Shown here one piece after another: positions 54,051-63,412 of a stretch of 64,000 bases of DNA. Below the pieces are notes generated by a model that searched no databases, had not been told where the DNA came from, and saw only the letters and a program-made list of their open reading frames with translations. Where the stretch lies: the NCBI RefSeq assembly GCF_003025595.1, contig NZ_PYMI01000001.1, positions 372,001 through 436,000 of the forward strand. The letters are read 5' to 3'. The position numbers were made by a program, and so were the translations under genes. Source of the DNA: Photobacterium ganghwense (GTDB taxonomy: Bacteria > Pseudomonadota > Gammaproteobacteria > Enterobacterales > Vibrionaceae). The first letter of the stretch is position 1, and each line of letters starts with the position of its first letter.

Positions 54051-56843
54051 TCAGTATCGATTCCAGGTTTCGTGGTAGCTGGTATAGCTGTGATGACGGC
54101 TACGATAGATCAACCCATGATTATCATAGGTGTCTCTTTCAACGGTTATCTCAATCAGAGGTTCACCGTAGTAATCCAGCACCGGCTGGCCATCTTTCTG
54201 ATAGAAACTGACCTCCCGGCGGCGGTTGACTTCACAGGCCGGTATGCTGTCCGTTTCCGAGACTTTGTCCCACTCAAGCACACGACCGGTAAACACTGTG
54301 CTGGTCACTTGCTCGAAGCGATGGCGCTCAGGATGATCACCTAGTAGCAACCCTCGAACATAAGACACTTCCGGCAGGAAGTAAGCGCCAGCCACGGCTG
54401 ACCACGGTGTCATTTTTTCAACATACTGACCCCACACCACGGTATCTCCAGCATTTTTTGTGCCTTCAAAGCCGACCATCTCACCCGCGGCGTTTTTGTA
54501 ATACACCTCGTTAAAACTGTAAGTCCCGCTGTCAAAATGCCCTCGAACAACGGATTGACTCAGCCCCTCATGTCCACGCCAGCTGGTATTTTCACCGGCC
54601 TGAGGAATCATGGTGTACACCCCTAGGCGCCGACTCAAATCGTGCAAATCAAAACGATCAACTAAGTATGATATTTCCTCATCAGGGCTTACTGTATAGC
54701 CACTATCCGGCAACCCGGCTAAACATTGCGCCAGGCTGACCGGCTGATCCAGTGGCGAACCCCTTTCTGTGACAGGGTCACGACCAAACGCATTGTTATC
54801 GATAATGGCTCCAACCAGATCTTTGGTGTAATCCGTGTATCCCCATGAGATGCTGCCTTCCGCAGCAGGATCATACTCCAGATAACTCACTTCAACTCGC
54901 TGTGCCAGATTATCAGTGTCCAGATACTGTTTACGTTGCTCCACCACTTTAGCCACAGGATGATGATTTTCAGCCTGGGAATCCTGATTGTTCATCAACA
55001 CCATCTCAGAGGATTGCTGAACCACACAGACCTCACGCAGCCCCATGACCGTTTCGATAATATCTTTGCCCAAATACTCGGTTGACAGCTTGTCATGTCG
55101 CACAGGCGTCTCGGGAGCGTGCTTATCCAGCCGATCTACCCACCTTGGTGTCACTTTGCCTAACTCTAATTCGACATACGGACTGCTATCTACGTTGATC
55201 GACCACCAGTTACGGAAAGTTTCCCGGTTACCCAGGTATTCTCCGGTATGGGCATCGGTATATTCATGCTCGAACGTCGGATGGTAATCATTGTATTCCT
55301 CCCCGGGCGTGTACCCTGCGATTTGGGTCACTTTGATTTGCCGATCCGCCAGCTGACCTGTCGGTAGTCCGGTCCAGACATCAACATCGATTTCACTCTG
55401 GGTATAGTTCTGAATCTCGCCAGATGTCGCCATTTTTCGCGAAACCTGGTACAGACGGCTGTTTGGTCGGTCGAGGGCACTTTCCCCCTCTCCACCCAGC
55501 GCAGGCAGACCGGCAACACAGGCACTCAGAGTCGCAGGTTTATTCGGCGCTTGTAGCGGCGCATTGTCCCGCTCGTCATCGTAGCCATCGTTGTCATCAT
55601 CGTTATCGGCGTTGTTACCGATGCCATCTTTATCTGTATCCCATTGCTCTGCTTTATCAAGCGGGAAGGCATCTTCCGTGTCTAGGGTGCCATCATTATC
55701 ATCATCGGTATCACGATTATCGCCAATACCGTCACCGTCAGCATCAGCCGACTCTGTGGCATCCAGTGGGAAAGCATCCAGCTCATCCGGCACCTTGTCA
55801 TTGTCATCATCAGCATCATACTTATCGCTGAGGCCATCACCATCCGTGTCTACAACATCCTTAGGCATCATTGGATAAGGGTCTGCGGTATCCGGAGAAC
55901 CATCGTCATCATCATCTTCATCGGCATTATTCCCGATGCCATCGCCATCGGTGTCAAACCATTCAGCATCATCGTGTGGGAAGGCATCCAGATCATCCAA
56001 CACTCCGTCTTTATCGCTGTCCAGTGTGCTGAGGGTCAACAGATTACCGGTTGCATCCAACAGGACAATTTCGTCACCTGCTGCACTTTTCAAAGCCGCT
56101 GCAATTTTCTCAGCATTACTGAGCAGGATTGACAGTTTAGTGATGAAATCGTCGGCGGTTTCAGCCAGAGCATCAGAATAAACCAAGGAAGCAGCAGCCT
56201 GACGAAGCTTCTGTGACCGCCCCTCGTCATCCTTGGTATAACTCGCCAGTAACGCTGCGCCACTGCCTTCTGCCAGACCTAGGCTTAACGCCACCGTTTC
56301 TGCCACGCCTTCAATCGAAAGCTCTTTCCCTTCTTTCTGAGCCTGCAGCAGGTGTAGCTCAATCACACTGGTCAGTGGGTTAAGTTCAACCTGATGTGAG
56401 GCAGTATCAGCCGCTGATTTACCGGCTTGTTCGGCTACCAGTGAAGCAACCAGCGGGGCGGACATCAGGTAGTTGCCGTGTACAGTATTGCGCCCCTGAT
56501 GGGACGCTTTTCCGGCAACCACTTCGGCCATCAGTACATAGTTATCCAGATCTTTCACCGGCACGCTGTCAAACGTAACGCTGCCATCCTGACCGGTGAC
56601 AGCACGCAGTTCATCCGCATCCGGCTGGTTATTGCGTTGAGTTTTCTTTTCCAGCCACACTGTTGCATTTTGCAATGCGGCAGTGTCACTTACCGCCACT
56701 TGCAGATTTACCTTTGAAACAGCCGTCGGTGTTGTGACATCCGGAGCGGGCTTTTCCAGCTCTTTCTTATCTGATCCGCCGCCACCACAGCCGGACAGAA
56801 TGAGTACTGTCGATATCGCCAAAGCAACCTTGCTTTTGTTCAT
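54051..56843 (-). CDS. Large lipoprotein with thrombospondin type-3-like calcium-binding repeats
   Basis: A 930-residue predicted lipoprotein: signal MNKSKVALAISTVLILSG then Cys19, a Gly/Ser linker, and an N-terminal region of about 250 residues with an Ig-like start (VNLQVAVSDTAALQNATVW) and a helical segment. Residues about 273-430 are at least seven Asp-rich repeats of the DxDxDGxxD type (TDGDGIGNNADEDDDDDGSP, DADGDGIGDNRDTDDDNDGT), the calcium-binding thrombospondin type-3 pattern. The C-terminal 500 residues contain two related beta-rich halves, each starting ACVAGLPALGG- or QCLAGLPDSGY-like, which I do not recognise. Likely exposed at the outer membrane. RBS AGGAAAAGG. Confidence 0.85.
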   Translation of the reverse strand: MNKSKVALAISTVLILSGCGGGGSDKKELEKPAPDVTTPTAVSKVNLQVAVSDTAALQNATVWLEKKTQRNNQPDADELRAVTGQDGSVTFDSVPVKDLDNYVLMAEVVAGKASHQGRNTVHGNYLMSAPLVASLVAEQAGKSAADTASHQVELNPLTSVIELHLLQAQKEGKELSIEGVAETVALSLGLAEGSGAALLASYTKDDEGRSQKLRQAAASLVYSDALAETADDFITKLSILLSNAEKIAAALKSAAGDEIVLLDATGNLLTLSTLDSDKDGVLDDLDAFPHDDAEWFDTDGDGIGNNADEDDDDDGSPDTADPYPMMPKDVVDTDGDGLSDKYDADDDNDKVPDELDAFPLDATESADADGDGIGDNRDTDDDNDGTLDTEDAFPLDKAEQWDTDKDGIGNNADNDDDNDGYDDERDNAPLQAPNKPATLSACVAGLPALGGEGESALDRPNSRLYQVSRKMATSGEIQNYTQSEIDVDVWTGLPTGQLADRQIKVTQIAGYTPGEEYNDYHPTFEHEYTDAHTGEYLGNRETFRNWWSINVDSSPYVELELGKVTPRWVDRLDKHAPETPVRHDKLSTEYLGKDIIETVMGLREVCVVQQSSEMVLMNNQDSQAENHHPVAKVVEQRKQYLDTDNLAQRVEVSYLEYDPAAEGSISWGYTDYTKDLVGAIIDNNAFGRDPVTERGSPLDQPVSLAQCLAGLPDSGYTVSPDEEISYLVDRFDLHDLSRRLGVYTMIPQAGENTSWRGHEGLSQSVVRGHFDSGTYSFNEVYYKNAAGEMVGFEGTKNAGDTVVWGQYVEKMTPWSAVAGAYFLPEVSYVRGLLLGDHPERHRFEQVTSTVFTGRVLEWDKVSETDSIPACEVNRRREVSFYQKDGQPVLDYYGEPLIEITVERDTYDNHGLIYRSRHHSYTSYHETWNRY

Positions 56844-57006
56844 AACCTTTTCCTATGAGTTATTAGTATGGACTTACTTTGCGCAGAAAATTTTACCGAT
56901 TACTCAAGTCAGAAGGATGGGCATCATATTCAACCTTCGGCGCACTTCAAAAAACTGCTCCTACCAGTTGAACTATCTGTGAAGTCAGACACACCTCTCA
57001 GCCAAT

Positions 57007-57045
57007 AAAAAAAGGCTCATTCATACAGCTGATGAATGAGCCTTT
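57007..57045 (-). terminator. Terminator of the WS/DGAT gene
   Basis: Perfect 14-bp stem aaaggctcattcat/atgaatgagccttt (57011-57024 with 57032-57045), 7-nt loop; on the minus strand it runs into TTTT. Confidence 0.92.
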
Positions 57046-57095
57046 GCTGGGTATGGGGGCAGAACGTATTAAGTATTACAAATTGAATCAGTTAG

Positions 57096-58742
57096 TTATG
57101 AGCGTTTTCGTGACGAAATTTCATCCTGATTCTGAGCAGGAAGCGATGGATCAATGTCGATAGTTTTATTCAGCATGTCGGTAAGCTGGGCCAGTTGCGC
57201 TTCCAGTGCCTCTACCTTACGTTGCTTTTCAAGATACAGCGCTTTGAAATCTTCATCATCCGGATCCAGACCTCGCTGAGCGGCTTCAACCGCAGTTTCA
57301 ACAGCCAACACATCCTCATCGTGCCCCTGAAGCTGCTCGGCCACTGCCTCGATTGCCATTTGCATCACATCCTGCTCAATGTCGGCAAATGCCTCGCACA
57401 TGTAGTCCGCTATGACTTCAAAACCGGGCAACGACTGCTTACAGGCCACCAGCGAGAAATACATCATCCCGGCGTTACTGAAAAACGTGATATTCAGGGT
57501 TTGTCCCGGCATCAACAGCGATACCGGATACTGCTCTTTCACTTCAGCACCCATAAAGTACAGGGTGTCATCCGTACCGGGCACATTGGATATCAACAAA
57601 TTACTGGCAGGCGGAATAAAACTGTTCAGGCCAAATTTACCACTGAACAGGGAAACCCCATTAACCAGCAGCGAGTAGTTCACGTACGCATCCGGTGAGA
57701 TGTTCAGCGCTTCCCGCTTGAGATCAACAGTGGCGTGCTGAATCGCTTCCAACCGTTCCAACGGCGATAAATCCGGCCTGCCCAACTCAACATGGCCAAT
57801 GGAGATTTTGTTGCCTTTATCACTGGTATCGCCCTGCGCCCGCAGGTTCATGGGCATCATGGCCACCAGCGGCTTGTTCAGGGGGATAGCCCTGTCGTTG
57901 AGGTAACGGTTAAGGGCAATATCGCTGACGGTGAACAAGATATCGTTAACCGACGCGCCAGTGATTCGGCTGATATGTTTTAATTCGGCTATCGAAAAAT
58001 GCCCGATGCTGACCGAACGGGTTCGTTTCGGACTCAAATTAAACGGTGTTTTAGGAGCCGTAAACGGAAGCTTCAAGTCACATTCAGCCATGTTCACCGC
58101 TTTCAATGCCAGCTTGCTGCCTAACCGAAACATGGAGGGTAACAAGGAAATTTGCTTTGTGGCGGCCATTGCCGTTTTCACAACCATGTCGGTTAAGTGA
58201 GTCTCTTCCCGGCGCTGACTGGCTGTTTTCCTCAAATCACACTGCCAGAGAGGCTGCGTAAAGGAGTCTTCCCGCGTTGTCGCACAACTTTGGGTAAACA
58301 GGGTACTGGCACGAATACCATCTGCCATGGAATGGTGAATTTTCATGATCAGTGCCACGCGGTTATGCTCAAGTCCCCCGACGACCCAGACTTCCCACAT
58401 CGGGCGACTCCGGTCCAGCACCTGGCTATGTAAACGCCCCACCAGCTGTTGCAGCTGTTGATCGTTACCGGGCGAGGGCAACATCGTAATACGTAAATGG
58501 TCTTCAAGATTCACTTCGCTGACCGTCGTCCAGCTCGGCCGACCGGTCAGCGACCAGGTCAGCTTCCAGTTAAATGGCGGTACTGTCTCCGGGTGTTGCA
58601 GAAAATGCGAATAGAGCTCCTGCGCATACGTGGTCGCCTGCCCTTCCGGCGGCTCCAGAATGACCAGCCCGGTCACATGCATCGGCGTATTGGCCGTCTC
58701 GAAAACAATGAAACTTAAATCCAGTAGAGACAAACTTGGCAT
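57096..58742 (-). CDS. Wax ester synthase/acyl-CoA:diacylglycerol acyltransferase (WS/DGAT)
   Basis: A 548-residue WS/DGAT. The catalytic HHxxxDG motif is intact as HHSMADG (His136, His137, Asp141). Other family stretches are SLLDLSFIVFETANTPMHV at the start, PLNKPLVAMMPMNLRAQG and the C-terminal NLLISNVPGTDDTLYFMGA. It joins fatty acyl-CoA to a fatty alcohol (wax ester) or diacylglycerol (triacylglycerol) at the membrane or lipid inclusion. After the family domain (about 470) comes a C-terminal extension of roughly 75 residues with coiled-coil pattern (KQRKVEALEAQLAQLTDMLN). The start at 58742 has AAGGA upstream. A phasin-like gene lies upstream on the same strand. Confidence 0.92.
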   Translation of the reverse strand: MPSLSLLDLSFIVFETANTPMHVTGLVILEPPEGQATTYAQELYSHFLQHPETVPPFNWKLTWSLTGRPSWTTVSEVNLEDHLRITMLPSPGNDQQLQQLVGRLHSQVLDRSRPMWEVWVVGGLEHNRVALIMKIHHSMADGIRASTLFTQSCATTREDSFTQPLWQCDLRKTASQRREETHLTDMVVKTAMAATKQISLLPSMFRLGSKLALKAVNMAECDLKLPFTAPKTPFNLSPKRTRSVSIGHFSIAELKHISRITGASVNDILFTVSDIALNRYLNDRAIPLNKPLVAMMPMNLRAQGDTSDKGNKISIGHVELGRPDLSPLERLEAIQHATVDLKREALNISPDAYVNYSLLVNGVSLFSGKFGLNSFIPPASNLLISNVPGTDDTLYFMGAEVKEQYPVSLLMPGQTLNITFFSNAGMMYFSLVACKQSLPGFEVIADYMCEAFADIEQDVMQMAIEAVAEQLQGHDEDVLAVETAVEAAQRGLDPDDEDFKALYLEKQRKVEALEAQLAQLTDMLNKTIDIDPSLPAQNQDEISSRKRS

Positions 58743-58950
58743 AAACCAGTCCTTATGTTGCAAGTTGGCGATATGGCCCGCTGAGAAACAGATTCCTTTT
58801 GTCAGACTCAACAGACACCGCAGCCTGGGTGATTTTCAGCAGACGGTTTAACCTTGCCTGCCACCGATACGTTTCCTGATATGCCTGAGGGAGTGAGTGT
58901 TACTGAGTTCCGACACGAAAATTCCTCACGACATACAACATCGGCGTGCC

Positions 58951-59352
58951 TTACTGTCCGCGTTTGTCTGCCAGCTTTTCCACTGCCGCCTGCAAACGAT
59001 CTACTTTGTCTTCAAATTCGGTCAGTCGACGACGGTCAATGCCGCAGGTACGGTTCAGCACTTGGTTAAACTGTGCCTCAGCCTGATTGCGCACCGCCTG
59101 ACGTGTATCCTGTACCCGATCACGTAGTTCAGATTCAACCGACTCGCCTTGAGCAACCATCGCACTGAATTGCTGGTTGACCCGTGACTGAACGCCATTC
59201 ACCTGCTCTAGACCGACCCGGCACACACCCAAACCGGCGTACACCAGTTTACGGGTAAGATCCTCCCCGGCCTGACCTGCCACCCTGACATTAGATACTG
59301 CTTTAATATTGGTTACTGCTTTGATAGTTGAAAATAGCTGCATTGGACTCAT
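58951..59352 (-). CDS. Phasin-like amphipathic helical protein
   Basis: A 133-residue protein whose sequence is almost entirely amphipathic helix with heptad-like spacing, resembling phasins and related granule-associated proteins (VYAGLGVCRVGLEQVNGVQS, then SELRDRVQDTRQAVRNQAEA). The C-terminal LTEFEDKVDRLQAAVEKLAD is coiled-coil-like. The start at 59352 has a near-perfect ribosome binding site AGGAGGAG; the frame extends 21 codons upstream without a site. It lies 208 nt upstream of the WS/DGAT gene on the same strand. A role in coating lipid or PHA inclusions is inference from composition and position. Confidence 0.6.
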   Translation of the reverse strand: MSPMQLFSTIKAVTNIKAVSNVRVAGQAGEDLTRKLVYAGLGVCRVGLEQVNGVQSRVNQQFSAMVAQGESVESELRDRVQDTRQAVRNQAEAQFNQVLNRTCGIDRRRLTEFEDKVDRLQAAVEKLADKRGQ

Positions 59353-59862
59353 CTTTTCTCCTCCTCTGACACAGTGGGTACAATCAGAGCCAGAAATACC
59401 TTTTGATGCATCCAAAGTAGCAACAATTATTAGATCAATCTTTCTAATTCGACGTGGTATCTGCTAGCCGCCTCACATAACAAAGCGGGCTTCCAGACTC
59501 GTAAACTCACCGCCAGCAACAGACCTCAGCGCACAATGAAACTGCGAGCCCTTTCCCGTCACGCCATCGCTAAACATGATGCACTTTTGGGGGAAGGCAT
59601 TTGCTGTGACTCACTTCACCAATCCATAACAAACTGTGTATCCTGCGCATATTTTCCCAAAAATAGAATGAAAGCTCTAAGTCCTGCCGCAACAATTGAT
59701 CACATAACAACCATAAGCACAGGGTGAATTGAGCAACGCTATCTTGGTGGCCATAGTGACTGCTATTTACGTATCTAGCACATCAGTCGCTAACATTTTC
59801 ACGGCTAATCACCTCTGCGACTCACAACCCATGCGAATTACAACGTGAACAAGGAATGCGCC
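59353..59862. other. Intergenic region between divergent phasin-like and acetyl-CoA hydrolase genes
   Basis: About 510 nt. No credible gene, repeat or RNA element was seen. It must contain both promoters. Confidence 0.5.
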
Positions 59863-62124
59863 ATGTCTGTGATACAACTCTTCGATGCGGAACAGCCCAC
59901 CCCCGCCCTTGTTGCCTCGGTCGTTCATCCGAAACCGCATGCCCGGGTGATCGATCAGGCTGACACTCTGGTTGATGAAATCATTGCATGCGTAGGGAAC
60001 AAGATCGTTCTGGGGATCCCCCTTGCCGTGGGTAAGCCTGTAGCCTTTGTGAATGCGCTCTATCAGCGCGCCAAACATGATCCCAGCCTCTCGCTCAGGA
60101 TCGAAACCGGGATCAGCCTGGAGAAACCCGTTGGTAAAAGTGCACTGGAAAAACACTTCCTTGAACCGTTCGTCGCACGAGAATTCGCCAATGTTCCGGA
60201 TCTCGATTACATGTTGGATCTCCGTCGCGGCTGCGTCCCTGATAACATAGTGATCAGTGAGTTTTTCTTCAAAGCAGGCAGCTTTCTGAATTCCCCCCAA
60301 CAACGCAATTACACCAGCACCAACTATACCCACGCCGTCAGGGATTTGCTCGACAAAGGGGTGAATGTGATTGCACAGATTGTTGGCAAACGGACTTGCG
60401 GCCAAAACCACGAGCAAGTCACGACCTACAGCCTGGGCAGTAATTCGGATCTGGCGTTGGATCTGATTCCTGAAATGGACAAACTCAAAGCAACCGGACA
60501 TCGCGTGGCTGTTGTCGGGGAAGTGAATACCAACATGCCGTTTATGCGCAACCATGCTGAGGTAGCCGACAGCGAGTTTGATTTTATCCTGGATCTGAAT
60601 ACACAGCCTGACCATCAGGACTATGCCCTTTTTGCCGCGCCCGCCGCCAGCATTTCGCCGGAAGATCATCTGATCGGTCTGTATGCCAGTACCCTGCTCA
60701 AGGACGGGGGGACACTGCAAGTCGGGATCGGGTCACTCAGCAGCGCCCTGACCTACAGCACCTTGCTTCGCCATGAAAATAACCGGGTGTACAATAAAGT
60801 ACTGTCCGATTTGAATGTCTTTAATAAATTCCCCATCAGCCGCGATATCGGCGAACACGGGGCCTTTGAAGAAGGACTGTATGGCTGCAGCGAGCTGATG
60901 GTTGATGGTTTTGTCCATTTGTACAAGGCAGGCGTTCTGAAGCGGGAAGTATTTGAAGACCTCACCATTCAGCACTTACTGAATCAGAAAAAGATAAGTA
61001 AAACCGTGACTCTGGCTACTCTCAACACCCTGCTGGAATACGGCGCAATCAACAGTACACTGACTCAGGCGGATATCAGTTACCTGAAACGGTACGGGGT
61101 TTTCCGGCCGGAAGTCAGTCTGGTACACGGAAAGTTAGTCACGCCCAATGCGACAGCAGGCACCGACATTAGCCAACCGGACATTCAACACTGGATTGAA
61201 ACCCATGCACTCGGTCCATCGCTAAAAGGCGGTGTGGTAATGCACGGGGCCTTTTTCATCGGTCCGAGAGCCTTCTACGATGACCTGAATCAGTTCAGCG
61301 ATGATGAACATCAGCAGTTCTGCATGACCAGCGTAAACTACGTCAACGATTTGTACGACCATATGCTCGGCAATCAGCAGCTGAAACAGGCTCAGCGCAA
61401 ACACGCCCGCTTCATCAACTCCGGCATGATGGTGACGCTGGATGGCTCTGTTGTCTCTGACGCACTGGAAAACGGCCAGGTTGTCAGTGGTGTGGGTGGT
61501 CAGTATAACTTTGTTGCCCAGTCTCACCAGCTACGCGATGCGCGCTCTGTCATCAAGATCCGCAGTTGTGCGTACCGCAAAGGCAAACTGACCTCCAACA
61601 TTCTGTTTAACTATGGCCACAACACGATTCCCCGCCAGCTGCGCGACATTGTGATCACGGAATACGGCATCGCCGATCTTCGTGGTAAACCGGATGAAGT
61701 GGTGTACAGCGAGCTCATCAAAATTGCCGACTCCCGGTTTCAGCAACAGCTACTGGCGCAGGCAAAAGCGGCCGGTAAAATCGCCCCCGACTACCAGTTG
61801 CCTCCGGAATACGCCAACAATACGCCCGATATGATCAATGCCTTCTACCGTAAGTATCAGGCTCAAGGACTCTTTGCCCCCTTCCCGTTTGGCTGCAGTT
61901 TTACGGCACAGGAGCTGAAGCTGGGTAAAGCGCTGAAAGCCCTCAAGTCCAAAACATCAACTCGCACCGGAAAATTGCTCGCAATACTTGGCTCGCTGCA
62001 TACCCAGAAACCCGATCATGACACCGAGCAACTGATCAAACGTATGAAACTGGAAGCTCCTTCCTCGTTGGAAGAGCGGATAACGCGCCGATTACTGGTC
62101 GCCGAGTTACAGAAACAAAGTTAG
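59863..62124 (+). CDS. Acetyl-CoA hydrolase/transferase family protein, long form
   Basis: A 753-residue member of the acetyl-CoA hydrolase/CoA-transferase family, longer than the usual 500-640 residues. The C-terminal catalytic half carries GVGGQYNFVAQSHQLRDARS, NILFNYGHNTIPRQLRDIVI and TEYGIADLRGKPDEVVYSEL, typical of the AcetylCoA_hyd_C domain. The N-terminal half has LQVGIGSLSSALTYSTLL, the usual glycine-rich CoA-binding segment. It probably interconverts or hydrolyses short-chain acyl-CoA. The start at 59863 has AAGGA about 9 nt upstream; an upstream GTG (59845) is an alternative. A 303-codon minus-strand frame across it is a shadow. Confidence 0.88.
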   Translation: MSVIQLFDAEQPTPALVASVVHPKPHARVIDQADTLVDEIIACVGNKIVLGIPLAVGKPVAFVNALYQRAKHDPSLSLRIETGISLEKPVGKSALEKHFLEPFVAREFANVPDLDYMLDLRRGCVPDNIVISEFFFKAGSFLNSPQQRNYTSTNYTHAVRDLLDKGVNVIAQIVGKRTCGQNHEQVTTYSLGSNSDLALDLIPEMDKLKATGHRVAVVGEVNTNMPFMRNHAEVADSEFDFILDLNTQPDHQDYALFAAPAASISPEDHLIGLYASTLLKDGGTLQVGIGSLSSALTYSTLLRHENNRVYNKVLSDLNVFNKFPISRDIGEHGAFEEGLYGCSELMVDGFVHLYKAGVLKREVFEDLTIQHLLNQKKISKTVTLATLNTLLEYGAINSTLTQADISYLKRYGVFRPEVSLVHGKLVTPNATAGTDISQPDIQHWIETHALGPSLKGGVVMHGAFFIGPRAFYDDLNQFSDDEHQQFCMTSVNYVNDLYDHMLGNQQLKQAQRKHARFINSGMMVTLDGSVVSDALENGQVVSGVGGQYNFVAQSHQLRDARSVIKIRSCAYRKGKLTSNILFNYGHNTIPRQLRDIVITEYGIADLRGKPDEVVYSELIKIADSRFQQQLLAQAKAAGKIAPDYQLPPEYANNTPDMINAFYRKYQAQGLFAPFPFGCSFTAQELKLGKALKALKSKTSTRTGKLLAILGSLHTQKPDHDTEQLIKRMKLEAPSSLEERITRRLLVAELQKQS

Positions 62125-62266
62125 ACACTCAGCAAGCCCCTCGAAAGGGGGGCCGTACAAATAGCAGCAGTGATGACAAGAATAACTTTCGCAATATCAA
62201 TGCTAACGCAGGGCATTGTTCATCGGCAAAACCAACCGGTCGCCCTGCCCAATAAGGAGGTATTCA

Positions 62267-62422
62267 ATGGCTCCCAAGACCAAAACCAGAAAGAAAGTAC
62301 TGGCGTTGTGCCCCTACGCAGCGCTGCTCAGTTGCCGTCAGTGTCCGGTCAAACGCATCTGCCCGGGTAAAACCACCATTGGCGATCAGCCGTTAAAACC
62401 CGACAATCGCAAGCAATCGTAA
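62267..62422 (+). CDS. Four-cysteine microprotein
   Basis: A 51-residue protein with a very strong ribosome binding site (AAGGAGG, 62253-62259). The N terminus is basic (MAPKTKTRKK). Four cysteines, at 15, 23, 26 and 32, form a C-x7-C-x2-C-x5-C pattern in LCPYAALLSCRQCPVKRICP, suggesting metal or Fe-S binding or a redox function. It starts about 140 nt after the acetyl-CoA hydrolase gene. I do not recognise a family. Confidence 0.65.
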   Translation: MAPKTKTRKKVLALCPYAALLSCRQCPVKRICPGKTTIGDQPLKPDNRKQS

Positions 62423-62776
62423 AACTACACACGCGGCACGAACTTCCCGTCCGAATTTAACGGCATCAATTGCTGTCGGTTTGGTGTTGTCGGTTTGGTA
62501 TTGTCGATTTAGTGCTGTAGGCAGTGCAATACTTCTAGCAACAAGATGCAGCCTGGTTGCACTGCCTGCTTCCTCAATGTTCACCCCGCTTTGACCTCAC
62601 GCACAGGGCGCTCAAACGCCCACCAGTTTACCTGCCCTGCCTTAGTGCGTGTCTTACTTCCTGTAAACAACTAATAAGACGAATTTTTCTACTGGTGCAC
62701 CACGAGTGATCATGACTATGCTTTAAATAAAACCATAAAAAGTAGTGCGGTGTTCCTGAGTCGTATGGGGGATAAA
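62423..62776. other. Intergenic region upstream of the LysE-family gene
   Basis: About 350 nt containing a 14-nt tandem repeat (listed separately). No other gene or RNA recognised; the LysE-family promoter should be in 62640-62760. Confidence 0.5.
62474..62515. repeat. 14-nt tandem repeat (three copies)
   Basis: tgtcggtttggtgt (62474-62487), tgtcggtttggtat (62488-62501) and a more diverged third copy (62502-62515). Confidence 0.85.
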
Positions 62777-63400
62777 ATGATGGAAGTCATGAAAGCCGTG
62801 TTATTTGGATTGATCCTGTCACTAACGGTCGGTCCGATTGCTATTCTGGTGCTGGGAAACGGTATACACCATGGTTATGTCACCGCAATGCGAAGCGCTA
62901 TCGGTGCAGCGCTGGCGGATTATTGTTACGCCCTGATCAGCTTCATCACCGGGACACTGCTTATCAGCCAGCTCGATGCCTACCATTACCAGATTATCCT
63001 GCTGTCTTCGTGGGTTCTGATTTTCATGGGTTTCTACATGATGTACTCCGCGCTGAAAAATACCCGGCTACTGGCTAACGTTCATCACCCGGGAAAAAAG
63101 CTGGGATTTCGCTCAACGTTCTTTCTGACGCTGGCCAATCCGGTCGCACTGATTGCGCTGTCTGCCTTTATTGGTCACTCAATTGATCAACTCAACTTGT
63201 TGTTCGCGATGCAACTGGCGGGGGCGGTTTTTGTGGGGAGTTTGATTATCCAGTGTATCCTGGCGATATCCGGGGCGGTATCAAGGTCAACACTGATGGA
63301 CGATGATGAGGTCATTACCTTCCCCTTCTACCTGCAAGTCTTAGGCGGACTGATCATCTGCTTGTTTGGGGTCAGTAATTTTGTCGATCTGGCGGGCTGA
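62777..63400 (+). CDS. LysE/RhtB family amino-acid exporter
   Basis: A 207-residue membrane protein with about six TM segments. The LysE-family N-terminal pattern is clear: VLFGLILSLTVGPIAILVL, then NGIHHGYVTAMRSAIGAALA and DYCYALISF. FFLTLANPVALIALSAFIG matches the central Asn-Pro motif. Members export basic or neutral amino acids or related compounds; the substrate is unknown. I use ATG 62777, with GGGGGA 5 nt upstream; ATG 62780 and GTG 62750 are alternatives. A bidirectional terminator follows. Confidence 0.87.
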   Translation: MMEVMKAVLFGLILSLTVGPIAILVLGNGIHHGYVTAMRSAIGAALADYCYALISFITGTLLISQLDAYHYQIILLSSWVLIFMGFYMMYSALKNTRLLANVHHPGKKLGFRSTFFLTLANPVALIALSAFIGHSIDQLNLLFAMQLAGAVFVGSLIIQCILAISGAVSRSTLMDDDEVITFPFYLQVLGGLIICLFGVSNFVDLAG

Positions 63401-63412
63401 AGACGCTAAACG

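Noticed and set aside
59809..60720. A 303-codon minus-strand open frame
   Set aside because: It is antisense to the acetyl-CoA hydrolase/transferase gene, whose own frame shows clear family motifs.
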